Assembly: GCA_015478945.1 (NCBI GenBank)
Contig: JABUQX010002400.1
Span: 85,001 to 120,297 of the forward strand
Source of the DNA: Trachelipus rathkii
Taxonomy: Eukaryota > Arthropoda > Malacostraca > Isopoda > Trachelipodidae
Direction: 5' to 3'
Length of the DNA: 35,297 nucleotides
The notes below the pieces were generated by a model. That model was not told where the DNA came from. It searched no databases and saw only the letters and a list, made by a program, of their open reading frames with translations. The translations under genes and the position numbers were made by a program. Shown here piece after piece: positions 21,991-34,013 of this stretch; the first letter of the stretch is position 1; each line of letters starts with the position of its first letter.

Positions 21991-24350
21991 GATATAGGGG
22001 TATCTTCGGCTTATCTAGTTCCACTAACAAGATAAATTCAATACGCTGCACCTACCATACCTCTAAGTACGAGAAGTTCCACCTCCTTGCTTCTATACTG
22101 ACAAGATATGCTGTTGATATAGCAAAAGCGCAGCGGATCACGGAGGAGTGTTACCGGATATTGTAGGAGACCCTATACAGAATTCCACAGCACTCTCTTT
22201 CTCTTTCATCACGTAAACTGTCTCAAGACCCACCAGAGGAAAAATCGCGTTGAGTCATGGAATCCACGCGTCGTGAACATGTAACGCACAATGTATGGTC
22301 CCACGGGCCTAATTCAAAAAAGGATTGCCTTCATTCAAAATACCCTAAGAATTTCTTATATGTCTCGTAGGGATGGTCCAACGCATGCACAAGATTTGTC
22401 TTCTCATAGTACCAAGTGGCTTACCGACGCAGAATGTACTCGTCAACATCACCGGTCAGTCCATTTCTGAAGGGCTTCAGAGGAATCATTAACCCAAGTG
22501 GCAGTTGATCTCTTCGAACACAATCCTATGAATATAGACTTCTATTTGGGATTACCAGTGTAGCTTCAACTTCTTGTATACCGCCCCACGGTCTTTCTCG
22601 AGGGAATAAGCATATCTAGTCGAAAAGCTATTGGCTCAATTAAATCTAATCCTTAAATTTTTGAGGTATGATAACTCGTCGAACTAAGCCAGAGCCATAC
22701 TGAAGAGTCGACGCATTATTTTTCCAGAACTGGTATTCATGTTAATCAATCTCTGGATACTTTATAAGCCTCAACTCAAGTCACAACTGTTACTTGGCTA
22801 TTTTTAAGAGCATAGCATACCAATCACCAATAACAGTAAAAGTAGCCCAACTCAACACTACGCGAGTCCCCACTATTCGGAACCTGAAGCAAACTCTGGT
22901 TCGCCTAGTGTAGTAACAACAATAACTAATCATCAGTTAAAGGATGGACTTCGTCTTAGGAAACGTAGTCGAATATATAGGCATCGCAAAACACTCACAT
23001 CTGACGATCGAATGACTAGAATCAGTCACGCGGATAATGCAGAGTTAGTCAGGCAAACGCGTAGGACAGTTACTATCACTGCAGAAATCCAAAGCCATCA
23101 AGGCTATGCAATCCAGAACTTGACACCTCGAAACATAAGACCATAATCTACCTGCAAATGCCTTCTGAGGCTTACATCCTGTTAACGATCATGGACCAAT
23201 CAAGTTAAAGTGTTATTTACTCAGCCAAAACAAACTCCCGCTAAGTCGCGATATAAAAATTACCATCTTGATGAACATGTGTCTGCAAGTAACGCTCATT
23301 GTCGAAATTCATGCAAACCAGACCACCTCAATAACGAAGCCCCAAGATCCAAGCTGTACAGGACAACTTATTGCCTAAAACCCAGAACAAAGAGACCTAC
23401 CAACATCCTACGAGAATACAAAGATACGATAACTAGAAACCAATCTCAACACTCGGGTGAACAAATCATTGAACGAGACCATGCCCGAAAAACGTCGCTA
23501 TTTCTTAATAAGCATATGCGCATCAGTAAGCAAATGACTATCCAGGTCAATCGAGCAGCCCAAATAACATGTGAGATTATCTAAAGATTCCCATAAACAA
23601 ATGCTTCCTGCGGAAGTTATTGCGACCCAGCAGATAACTCTCTTGAACATATAAAAGTCCATCTTCGTAAGAGTTCCATTCCGCGAGACAGAGTCGACGC
23701 CATTCTAATACAGCCCGTACCAGACCGAACGTTAGTACGCCCGCACCCATATCGATATTTAAGTGTCAGATCCATAAAAAAGGTTTGAATCATGACATAG
23801 AAAAAACTAGAAGAGAATACCATCGAATATACGCACACGTCAACAACGGATGTGATTATCTCAATCATATCTCCACGAGAGGAATCTTACGAATAATATA
23901 TAGGACACGGCACCGAGTCGCGAATGCTACTCATATACTCAAGAAACCACCTCTATCATAGCATATGCACGACCCCTGAATACAGCCTCAAGCTAAGAAC
24001 AACATTATCAGAGCCTTATTTATTTAACGTTGCCGAATAAAGTCTACACGATTGTACTAGCTTAATCCTTTCATTTATTATTTGTATTGACCGAATACAG
24101 GGATGACACCATTAGTAGACCCACGGAAAGTATATCGACAATAACATTATATTCCACGTGAGATATTATGACACATAGCACATAATGTTTCGAAATGATT
24201 AATAAAACGCGAATAAACAGCATCTGACACATAACTTCCGAAAAATTATCGACAAACGCCGTAATAACTAATAATACGCGCCGAGAATATCCGCGTAAGT
24301 TATATACTGAACCAATTCCTCGGTATTTCGTGTTTATGATCTATACATAT
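21991..24350. other. A+C-skewed block, no gene
   Basis: The plus strand is enriched in A and C (38 of 60 bases in 23221-23280) with G+C clearly above the neighbours. The longest open frame of the window lies here (23210-23584, 124 codons from GTG). Its product is Thr/Gln/Asn/Arg-rich, without hydrophobic core, motif or repeat, and is explained by the shortage of T and G reducing stop codons. Confidence 0.5.
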
Positions 24351-24790
24351 TACATATTTTATCACTTACTTTACTATGATGCACATTCACTATCTATTAA
24401 TAAATATTAATTAAATAATATTTATAGTATAGACTAACTAATGTCTAGATAAACTGATCTCTTGACTTATTTATTATACGTTATCAGAATTAATGTTCTC
24501 TCGGAGTTGTTAATTATTAATGATCACACACTTCACTAATAGTCATCCAAAAAAAATAAGTACTCATACAATGCCGATAAATAAATTCAAATATTACTAT
24601 ATTTAGTCAACATAAAATTAGAAAAAAATCTGATAATTATACTAATATCATAATGTTTCATACTTTAATATTAGAGTGAGTTAAATGCAATACTAGTAAT
24701 TAATGTTTGATATATATCACATATATTCAGTTAATAAACTACTATACGCTCAAATTACTTCATATGATTAAATGATTTAAGTTAAGTATT
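24351..24790. other. AT-rich stretch, no gene
   Basis: Ordinary AT-rich low-information sequence. No open frame or repeat unit stands out. Confidence 0.45.
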
Positions 24791-26640
24791 TTTGAAAATT
24801 GTACGACATGATGAGAGTAGAGAAGTTAGTGTAGCAGGCTGGAGAAGGAGAGGAGGAGAGATGGACGAATGACTAAGAAGACGCTTTATGAAGAAGCGTT
24901 CAAGAGGCAGTTATTGAATTACTAATTATAAGTTACCTGAAAGATAAGAGACGAGGAAGAGTGCAAAGAAGTATGAGGAACGAGGGAGAAGACGGAACGA
25001 GCCCTGTTAATATATAAGACAAAGAATTAGAATGAAATTGACAAAATTCTAGAAGTATGAACGCAAAAGGAATGTTAATAATATGGTAAATACCAAGACT
25101 ATGATTTCATTCCGCTCAAAACACACATATAATGGCAGACATAAAAGATAATTATTTTGTGAATGGAATTTTGAGCCCCTTAATGTTTAATAGCACTATA
25201 TTTACGAATGCACTTTAGAAGTCGGAAACACAGCACTTAATGAAACCAAAATCAACCCGGATCAATCATATAATAGTGTATTATTTTTTATCTTTATTGT
25301 AATACTTTAACAAACCTATTCTCACAATGATCTTTACTAAACGCAAGTTTCTTATTAACTTATGACCTAATCCTACTACGAAATAAATATCGAAGGTATG
25401 CATTGAGGATCAATCTGAACAGCCTTCAAATTTTATAACTTACAAGTAAGGATATCCGAACATGTTTCTAAAATAAACCAGCAAAATTAGAAAGTAAAAA
25501 TAATGCAAACCATACAGCGAGTTATTGAAGTAGTAATACGAAATCTAGACAAAATAAAGAAAAAAAGATGAAAAGATGAGAGTAAGAAGGGCCTAGTGCC
25601 TAAGTAAGTGCGATAGACAGTTTGAAGATGTGGAATGTTTTGAGGAAAAATAGAAGTAATGGGTACACGCCAAATATATTGGATTGTGAAATTGAAAAGT
25701 TAAGAAAGACCAACACACAGAAAAAGAACAAAATTTTGAGGTTAGGAAGAACCCTAGGCTCCTAGGTGCATTGTAAGAGCTGAATTGTTGAGGAAATACT
25801 TGAATGGGAAAGGTGTTAGCAAAAGATGCATTGTTAATCTAACTCTCATACAATTTGATATTAATACCCAGAACTAACTAGAAATTAGGGACAAAAACAC
25901 CCATAGGCTAGTCTCGATAGGCCACGTGGCTTCTACCGTCTAAAATAAAATATTATTCAAAGTAAGATAGAAACATGATTTTTGACCTAAGAAAAAATCT
26001 ACTCAAAATATTCGAATAGAACTGTCTATCAAGCTCGGAATCTAGGTTGTTTATTAATTTTGCAATGTTAATGGCTACGACGCATCATGAATAACTTGCA
26101 TACAAGATGCGTCACGGAGATTAAGACAATTAGTTACATCAATGACGAAGATGTTATATTCTATTAGCAGAAAATAACAATTAACAAGAATGAAGATATC
26201 GTATGAAAGATAATATAGGTAAGGAAAGGTATAAAGTAAGTAAGAACATGTATGCTACGAGATTGTTGAATTTAGCCTTACCCTGAATTTGTTGTTTCAC
26301 ATACGAATGTTGCTTTGCTCCTGATAAGATTTTTCGATAGTGACACTTAAGATCAACTCTCCTGATTTTGTCATTTCTTCTCATCCACTACTAATTATAA
26401 GGAGGGTACAAGTAGCTGAGGGAGAAGTGTAAAAAGAAAGAGATTTCAATATAGGACATTTGGGTGGCAGTAAAGGAAAAACTTTGTCGAGCACCATTCC
26501 TTTCGCTACATTATTGAGAATTAGTAACATATATCTGTAATATGATCAAACTTGGAGACGACTAAGAGGCACATCGGGGGTGTCTTTTTGATGCTTAATT
26601 TACGGTGAGTGGGCAGGACGAACGATGTAAGTAGGCAATA
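24791..26640. other. second purine-rich block, no gene
   Basis: Plus-strand A+G excess is strongest at about 24815-25080 and 25540-25850, with GAGGAG, AAGAAG and GATGAG words but no fixed period. The only listed frame (26181-26384, minus strand, 67 codons) is unrecognised. Confidence 0.5.
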
Positions 26641-27889
26641 CTATTATAATTATTTAAAGAATAAATTAAAAATCTGCATTTTAACCGGACTACACTGATT
26701 GATCATTATATATAAACTTTTCTTTATGTTACAAACTAATGCAAATGTACATATAATAACTATAATAAAGACAATCCTTATTAAATCAAATCAAATCGTC
26801 AGTCTCCAACGAAAGATAGACGTATAATAATAATATAACTATTAACCGTCATAATTAGCTTGAGATAATATATTAGTTTCAAAAATTGATTATTACTCCG
26901 TTTAAGGAACTTTAAAATATACTATAAGTATAACATATGAATTTATAACGTAAATCCTATAATACATAACGTAAATAATTATTAATTTATAGAGATTTTT
27001 TAGACTCAAACTGTAGATTACTTTATGGTACGATCAACTTACTGGAAGTTCGAATATGGCTCCTAAATAAAATATCACTATATTAAATTATATAATTATA
27101 GAGTGAAGATAAAAGTGAGGCCAGAATTAAAGGAATTTAGTTGGAACTATGGATGCCTAAGATCACTTGAACATTATACATAATAAAAAAAATAGTATAA
27201 CATATGTATGATAGTGATGTTAATCAAATACCAATATAGCAACATCAGATATAAGACCAAAAAAATATCTCGACTTCTTAGAAATAAGATATATAGTAAA
27301 TGCGTTAATTTAGTATTAATAATGTAACATATTTATAAGATATATCAAATACCTCAATAATAAAGCTCTGTAATATACTACCAATAGAATGAATAGAACA
27401 CCATATTCAAGGAAAATACTAAAAAAACTCGGTACTGTTACACTAGTAAACACAAAGACCTACAGGTAATAAAGAATCCTGTAGTTACGGGTAATCTACG
27501 ATATTATATCTCGGCAATGATTAATCAAACAGATCCACAACTGGACCACATATAAGGAAATCAAAATCACCTAAACTTACCAATACTACGAGGGCAGCTC
27601 CTATTTAACCACACCGTGACACAGGGTCTCACTAGGCACAGAGAAATAAAAAAGAGAATAATCATAGTGTCTATAAGATCCCTTGTAAAAATTATTGTAT
27701 ATAATACTTAAGTTTACTAAATAGTTCATGATCACATTGAAAATAAAACAATATAATTTTATATATAATTAAAATATTTTCATGATTTATAGGAAAATGA
27801 AGAAACATCCCTATTTCCTTTATCAAAATCAGAATCCTCTTCCTTCTATCATAATTTCTTCCTGGATATGATATTACAAAGATATTATT
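26641..27889. other. AT-rich stretch, no gene
   Basis: No open frame of note on either strand. I found no RNA gene; a GTTCGAATAT word at about 27043 was examined as a tRNA T-loop and dismissed. Confidence 0.5.
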
Positions 27890-28110
27890 AGTCGCTATTA
27901 CTAAATATAATATATGATAATACTTATATATAAAATATATAAGTATATAAAAAGTAATATATTATAAATAACTATATAATAATAATAAAATAGATATATA
28001 GTTATAATATAATAATATATATATTATAATATATATAAATTCATATTAAATTAATAATTATAAAAAATAATTAATAGTAATATAATATATAATAGCACCA
28101 TTAAATCAAA
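27890..28110. repeat. scrambled TA block
   Basis: TATATA/ATAATA words with single-base interruptions, similar in style to the block at 9691-10145 but with somewhat more A/T runs near its end. Confidence 0.7.
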
Positions 28111-28400
28111 TATTTTTATCAACAAATTCTTATTATTTATTATTATTTAGCACTTTAACATTAATATATTAGGTTTTAAAGATTTATTTTAAAATATTTC
28201 TCTGCTCATTTTATTCATTTATTCGTTGGAAGGGGAAATAAAAACAATGCGTTCTGTTTAAACTTTTATTGAAATTTTCACTATTATTTTAATCATATAT
28301 TACATGAAAATACTTATTTCAGATTAGAAAATAACATTACGTGATTTCATAAATTTATATATTAGGTTGTATTATTAAATTATTACTCTAAACCTGAATT
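28111..28400. other. natural-looking AT-rich island, no gene
   Basis: Runs such as TTTTAAAA and AAAACAA, and the absence of strand skew, resemble the window flanks. A TTATT repeat (28131-28147) is present. No reading frame or element end was recognised. Confidence 0.35.
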
Positions 28401-30440
28401 CAACTTAGCTCACATATCTACTTAACTATCTCATTGCACCAGAATATAAGAGACACTAGCACACGATGCGGTTGATGAGGAGACTTTGGCACAGTCAATC
28501 TATTCGCACTTTTTTCCAGTAACATTTCTGCGTAGGGCCGACACAGCTACCGCCAATGATTATCCATTGATGAAAAATTCTGATTAAACTCTATCTCCAA
28601 CTTTAGTGCGCCTTTCTGTGAGCTGCCACAAGACGAGAACATTCAGGAACGCCCTCGCCATAGCTGTGACAGGGTTTTCGAAGATTGACTTTAACATCTT
28701 AGCTATCTTCATATATACGACCGGAAGGAGGTGAGTATTCATACTACTAATACGAGAAACCTGCACATAAAGCAACTCTTTCTATACGAATCTGCAGGGT
28801 GCAATCCTAACCGACTTCAATAATTAAATATTCTCTACCTTCAGCGAACGTCAACATTATCGTCAGAGTGAGCAGCTGAATAACTGAAAAGTGAGTAGTG
28901 AATATCTTCAGCAAACAATTTCGAGCTATCGTTGGCTCATGCTTCCCGCGACCAAGAATCCCAGACACCATCTAAAACCCCCTATCTTACAACCCTTCCC
29001 CTAGCCAATCTATTTTGGTTTACGTACGCTCATTAAATACCAGACGAGATTCGTGCGGGAACGACGAAGAAACAAACGCCAAATCATTGGCAAGGGAGAA
29101 GATGAGTTTCCATTTCACTCATAAACAGAGGCGTGTCGTTAGAGAAGAGCCGGCACAAGCAGGGATACACTAACACCGATCCTACAATTAAAGTAATCTC
29201 TCCATCTGTTACCAAACCAAGATGCACACATCTTATAAAAAAGATATGAATATTTTGAAAAGAGTTGCGGCCATGTTGTTTATAACATTAAAGAAAAATA
29301 TCGAAATATCTCGGATACTACTTAGCCTAATGAAGAAATATCTGAGACCTCACACCCAAAAATTCAAGAGATAAAACAATATCGAGCCAAACAAACATAA
29401 CACGACTATCTCTCTCGACCTATATGATCAGTTTGTTTCGGCTCCATTACCTCCCTTTAATAATCGATTCTCATTCAAGCACTAATCATAGATAATTGCC
29501 AGGAAGGACTGGTTACTTGGACCTCTGGCATTGACCGTAGTTGCTGATATATCCTGCCGGATAAAGTGTAGGCAATTGGCATCCGTGGAATGGATACAAG
29601 TCATTAAAAATCTTATCAAGACGCCAAATTACTGCCCCCAATAAAAATACATAGGCATTCCAACTTCCAGCGCCCCAATGCAGCCAACATCAACGGATGA
29701 CAGAATACATTTCTACGCTGAACAGCTCTCAGGCACTACCATCCTTTGCCTAATGTTCTACCATCAGACAACACTAAGCATTTGTCTCCGTGTGGTTCTA
29801 GAGAAAACTGATCTGATCTACGAGCAAAGCCGTGGCTATTCACATCAAACTCGAGAAAGAGCTGCAAGAACTCCTAGTATCTCCTCTGAAAATCGTCATG
29901 AACCTCTGATGCCAAATAAACTCCTATAACAACATGTAATTCATTAAAACTACCTATTCTATCAATAGAAATTCTTTCTGCATATTATACAACCACACGG
30001 CGATCTAGATGCAATCTGCCCTATTATCGCTCCATAAACTCACCCCTAACTTATCCCAACCCATAGCTCCTTAGGAACCAAACAAGGTCAGCGACACCAT
30101 GGCGCACGAGCTGAAATTGCCTGTGATCTAAAATTAATGCGTGTTGTCAAGTGGGACTCACGCCTGACTTAAACGTGGCAAGGGCAGGGCGAGGTGGAAA
30201 CGGGAGTGTCTTCCCGATTTTGAAATGCCGCATCATTGAGTACGCCCCGACCGCCCTCTATTTCAAGCTAATATTCATTCGAATAGCTGTTCAACCACGT
30301 CGTCTCAATTATTGGGATACGCGGAGAAGCCCTACCTGCAATAACAAGTCTACTACGCCTCAGATGGGAGTAGATAGAAATAGCAGACCATCTCGGCCTC
30401 AGAAGTTTACCAGACCATTAGAAGGCTCTTAATCACAATT
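28401..30440. other. second A+C-skewed block, no gene
   Basis: The plus strand is rich in A and C with rising G+C. The open frames 28584-28775 (minus), 29678-29929 (plus) and 30151-30432 (plus) have no recognisable domain and no consistent codon style. Nothing else is visible. Confidence 0.5.
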
Positions 30441-31349
30441 AATATAACTCTAATTAAATTAGGGACAAGTGTTCCATCCCTCAATGCAAATAGATCTATC
30501 TTTAAAAACTCAGTCTGTACAAAGTGTCCGCAAGTAAGCTTAATAGCCTAGCGAGATATCTGCCAATTGAACAACTTTTTACCAAAATTTTACCGTGGTT
30601 TCAGTATTTGAGTCCTGGTAGTCGTTCACAGGATGAACGTATCACTTACGGTGTGATTCAACATAGATATAAAACATGCAGTTCGGCTCGGTTACTGTAT
30701 CATAAGTACAAAAATTAGAAAAGGTTGATTTATTTGAGGAATAAAGCTCAACATCATAGCTAGGGACGGTAGGCCGTTATATTGGGTCCGCATCGACAAA
30801 AACAGTCTCAGAGGGAGCAAGTTGCGTGGCCCTGTGTGGTTTTATAATCTCGTGACGAAGACACGAGTCTCCACTATTAGCAGTCATTGGCTTAGATTAG
30901 GTCCTTGGGCTGTATCCAGCCGGTCAGTAGCCGAGTTCGCCGTCAGCGTACTGTGAAGAGACCGTTGCCTCTCACTCTGGGCGCCTTACATGGATTGTTC
31001 TTAGAATCTACAAGAATAATCCCGTTTTCTTTGAGGACTAGGGGTCGAATCAAAACGAGCCCAAAAATAGAATCTATATGGTAAAAATGATTATGGGTCG
31101 CAGTTCAGACTAATACTGTATCTGGGTAAATCCTTTACTCTTTTATTGTGAGGCGTCCTTAATGATCTCAGGGAGCTGGCTTGCCTATTATTGTGGTTTT
31201 ACTATAAGGATAGCCGCGCCTTAAAGCGCCGCGGCGAAGGAGTGGGCTCGAATGAACTAGAGCCTTGTGTTGAAGTAATACTACGCGTTATAACCACTGC
31301 ACTGTTAAGCGCGACGCGCACTCGTTGACTGTAAGGGTCAGTTGATAGC
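30441..31349. other. higher-G+C block, no gene
   Basis: G+C is near balance, far above the rest of the window, with CpG-containing words such as GCGCCGCGGCG (31225-31235). The only open frame (30524-30718, 64 codons) is unrecognised. The change in composition is abrupt and is not linked to a gene. Confidence 0.5.
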
Positions 31350-31650
31350 GTGAAGAGGCTATCTCGTCTACGCCTTTCCTCTTCAGTGTGTCGTCAGTGT
31401 CTCTATTGGTTCTACATCAGCTCTCCCAGGGCATGCTCTTCGTCTCTCGCCGCTGTGCTTCCTTGTCTCTTAGCCCTACTCTCGGTTCCTGCTTGCGGAA
31501 TCTCTGCTCACATTTCGTCTGTTCATGTTCCTTCTCGTCTGTACTCTGTGCTCTTTCAATCCATTTTCCTCTTCTAACTTCTACTCAATGCCTCTTGCTC
31601 CGTCTTCTGCTGCTAACATTCTGCCTCGCTAAGTTTGGCAGTCTCTAGGT
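31350..31650. other. pyrimidine-rich (C+T) tract, no gene
   Basis: C+T reaches 46 of 60 bases in 31561-31620. Two overlapping plus-strand frames (31350-31577 and 31388-31648) encode Ser/Leu/Cys-rich peptides. They owe their openness to the scarcity of A on the plus strand. No signal-peptide or domain logic is apparent. Confidence 0.6.
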
Positions 31651-31754
31651 GTTGAATTCTTTCTGCCGGTGATCAAGCACCTCTCCGCCTCCGTAATCGA
31701 AGCCATCTCGGCAGTGAGGTGGGGTCTGGGATGACAACTGATTATACGAAAGAT

Positions 31755-31905
31755 GCTAAAGCTAGGCTATTATACTATAGTTATATACGTATATATTATT
31801 CATACTATTATAATAGTATATATAAGTATATACTATTAATTATATTATATTTATTATAGTTTTACTATATAATAATATATATTAATATTTTTTATATATA
31901 TAGAT
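31755..31905. repeat. scrambled TA block
   Basis: About 150 bases of TATATA/ATTATA words inserted sharply between two segments of much higher G+C. Confidence 0.75.
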
Positions 31906-32500
31906 GGGGAAGGCTAATTGAGTGTTTTTTTCCTGGTCGTGTGTGCTTGGCGGGTGATCTAGCCACGAGCTAACGGGCGGCCCTCATATTTGCGGCCGGG
32001 ACTGAGGGCATAGGTCTCGCCTTATCAGGTCTTGCCTAGATGGTTAGAGAAAGTCGCTCTTAGATTCGATATCATAAGTTAGTACAGTGTAATTGATACT
32101 ATAATAGTATATAAAGCTGATACTATCGATGAAGGTGGTAGTAGTAGATGAGGATAGTCCGCAGTGTGAAGTTATGTATATATCAATGGTATAATTTATA
32201 CTTATATTAGCAAGATATATATATTTTATATCGGCTAATATCAGTAAGCAGCAGAGGAAGAGCTTAAACGAGTTTTTTATAAAATCACAAAGTTATATAC
32301 CTAAAATATATATGAAGCTTAAAAACAAACTGAAAAGAAAGTTTGCGGTATCTTCAAGTGCTTTAAAACCATAGACTTTCATTTTTGTTTCATCAAGTAG
32401 GTATTCATTGATCGACTAGTAGTGATTTCAGAATTTTGTCGAGAATAGTGGTGAATCTGTGGTGATACCTTTAACCATAGTATAAAGATCATCCACATCT
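31906..32500. other. mixed-composition stretch, no gene
   Basis: It opens with a G+C-rich patch (about 31920-32040), then becomes AT-rich. No open frame, RNA or element end was seen. Confidence 0.45.
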
Positions 32501-33180
32501 ACGATTATATGTATATTCAGGAATATACTGTTATATTTAATATCACGTATAGTTACTCATCTTAAATCTATAGTAATAAATTATATATAATAATTATATA
32601 TATTATTATACATATATCTTATATCTATATGATATTAGTTATGAATATACTCGTTATAATATTATATGATATATTTATATTTATAATTCATATATTCTAT
32701 ATATTATATTATATATATCGTATTATAGTAATATATATCTATATATATTACTATATATATAATATTATAGTCAAAGTATATTTTATTCTATATACCGGTA
32801 TATACTCACTTTATATCTATAATATATATATATAGATATATATATAGTATTAGTATTTACTTATATCTATTTATACTAATAATAATAGTAATCAATCATT
32901 TGAGGTTTAAGTTTTAATAGTAATCTAATAGATATATGTACCTTGTATGTATATATATTAGTATGTTATTAGTCTATATACATATAGTAAATAATATTAT
33001 ATATATACTCATTATATCGCCGTTATACGTATATAATATAGCAATATATCGATGATATATATATAAAATATATATATACATAATATAGTTTTATGTCGAA
33101 TATCATATTATATTAAGTAGTATGTATCTAATATATATATGAATTTTATCATACTAGTATATATATATACGTATACCAAT
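32501..33180. repeat. scrambled TA region
   Basis: About 680 bases dominated by TATATA with short interruptions. The Ile/Tyr-rich 68-codon frame at 32629-32835 is a by-product of the repeat. Confidence 0.75.
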
Positions 33181-33340
33181 TTTAAAAGGATTAATAAAAA
33201 GAACATGTATATCGAAGAATTGCCAGCACTGCTAAGCGACTGAACACTGGCAGTGTCCACGTGGTCTAGCCTTAAAACTCAATAGAAGAGCGCAAAGCAG
33301 TTTGCAAAATCAGCTACATTTTAATTTTCATGGCTACTAT

Positions 33341-33477
33341 TTTCTTTTTTTTAGGCGTCGAGCCGAGGTGGGACGAGGGGGGGAGAGTTCAGTCCGGTGT
33401 CCTCGCTGGGCCGAGAAGCGTCTGATGTCGCTTCACTTCAACGAATAATCATCCTATGGGTATCCTTTAGTTAAACA
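33341..33477 (+). other. exon-like segment behind a splice-acceptor-like sequence (weak)
   Basis: A pyrimidine run (33341-33352) ends in AG at 33353-33354, the form of a 3' splice site. The frame starting at 33355 stays open for about 40 codons to TAA, encoding a Gly/Ser/Arg-rich peptide and then LQRIIILWVSF. The first 75 bases are strikingly G+C-rich with a run of seven G's (33377-33383), within AT-rich surroundings. There is no donor site, partner exon or known domain. A chance arrangement is at least as likely. Confidence 0.15.
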
Positions 33478-33559
33478 AAAAGGTCTTTTGTAATCTCACA
33501 TCTATCTCCTGAACTCTTCATCTGCCCTTGGAAATATCGAAAAAAATCGTTTACATCCG

Positions 33560-33745
33560 TTCGTTGATATATTCGTTATATATATTATAATGACTCCTTT
33601 ATAATATATTCATATTATTATATCTATATATATAAATTTGATATATATTTACTCAATATAATATTATATCAGTATATATTAATCTATATATATATTATTA
33701 ATTTCTATATATCTGATCTCATACTATCTCTCTATCTTCCAGTAT
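33560..33745. repeat. scrambled TA block
   Basis: TATATA/ATTATA words with a short CTATCT-like run at about 33720-33740. It marks the right edge of the scrambled centre. Confidence 0.7.
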
Positions 33746-33961
33746 CTAATCTATCTCTATAGTCATATAGTATATGATCATAATATCATCATTCATCTTA
33801 CTATATAATAGCTCATATCGACAACTGCTGTTTCTTATTAGCATACACGCCGTCTCTTCCAATTTTTGCCATTGTGCTAATCCGGCCTCTGATAAGACTG
33901 TAATAACCATTTGTAGCAACGAAATTTTGGGCATAGATCGAATGATTGCTTTACGGCAATA
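33746..33961 (-). CDS. unrecognised short open frame, possible exon or transposon fragment
   Basis: The frame is open from a stop at about 33962-33964 down to 33746. An ATG at 33932-33934 gives 62 codons. The product contains SLLQMVITVLSEAGLAQWQK, a plausible amphipathic helical segment with protein-like composition, then KLEETACMLIRNSSC. Its last third runs into TA-rich DNA and becomes Ile/Tyr-rich, suggesting that only the first 40 or so codons could be genuine. The opposite strand is also open (33774-34013), so coding status is uncertain. No family is recognised. Confidence 0.2.
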   Translation of the reverse strand, partial: YCRKAIIRSMPKISLLQMVITVLSEAGLAQWQKLEETACMLIRNSSCRYELLYSKMNDDIMIIYYMTIEID

Positions 33962-34013
33962 TTATTTGATCAGCTGTTCTTGCATAGGGCCACCGTGGTT
34001 TTTAAGACAATAA

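Noticed and set aside
23210..23584. Longest open frame of the window (124 codons, plus strand)
   Set aside because: It starts at GTG and its composition follows the A+C skew of its block. It has no hydrophobic core, domain or repeat. In T- and G-poor sequence such a frame is expected by chance.
26990..27065. GTTCGAATAT as a tRNA T-loop
   Set aside because: No matching acceptor stem, anticodon arm or D-arm could be placed upstream.
31020..31065. GGGTCGAATC with a nearby CGTTTT/AAAACG stem, considered as a tRNA
   Set aside because: The stem spacing does not fit a cloverleaf. It is a small accidental hairpin.
31350..31648. Two overlapping Ser/Leu/Cys-rich frames that resemble secreted peptides
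   Set aside because: Both arise from the C+T-rich tract. Two different frames being equally open argues against coding.
4400..33200. Possibility that the centre is a mirror-image chimeric read (purine block on the left, pyrimidine tract on the right, TA blocks roughly symmetric about 19 kb)
   Set aside because: The other blocks are not mirrored (A+C at 22-24.3 kb has no G+T partner at about 14-16 kb), and I found no shared inverted words.
33230..33270. TGGCAGTGT followed by TGGTCTAGC, resembling the miR-34 seed region
   Set aside because: Nine bases match, but the rest needs an insertion, and no proper precursor hairpin with a complementary arm surrounds it. A nine-base match is not unlikely in 35 kb on two strands.
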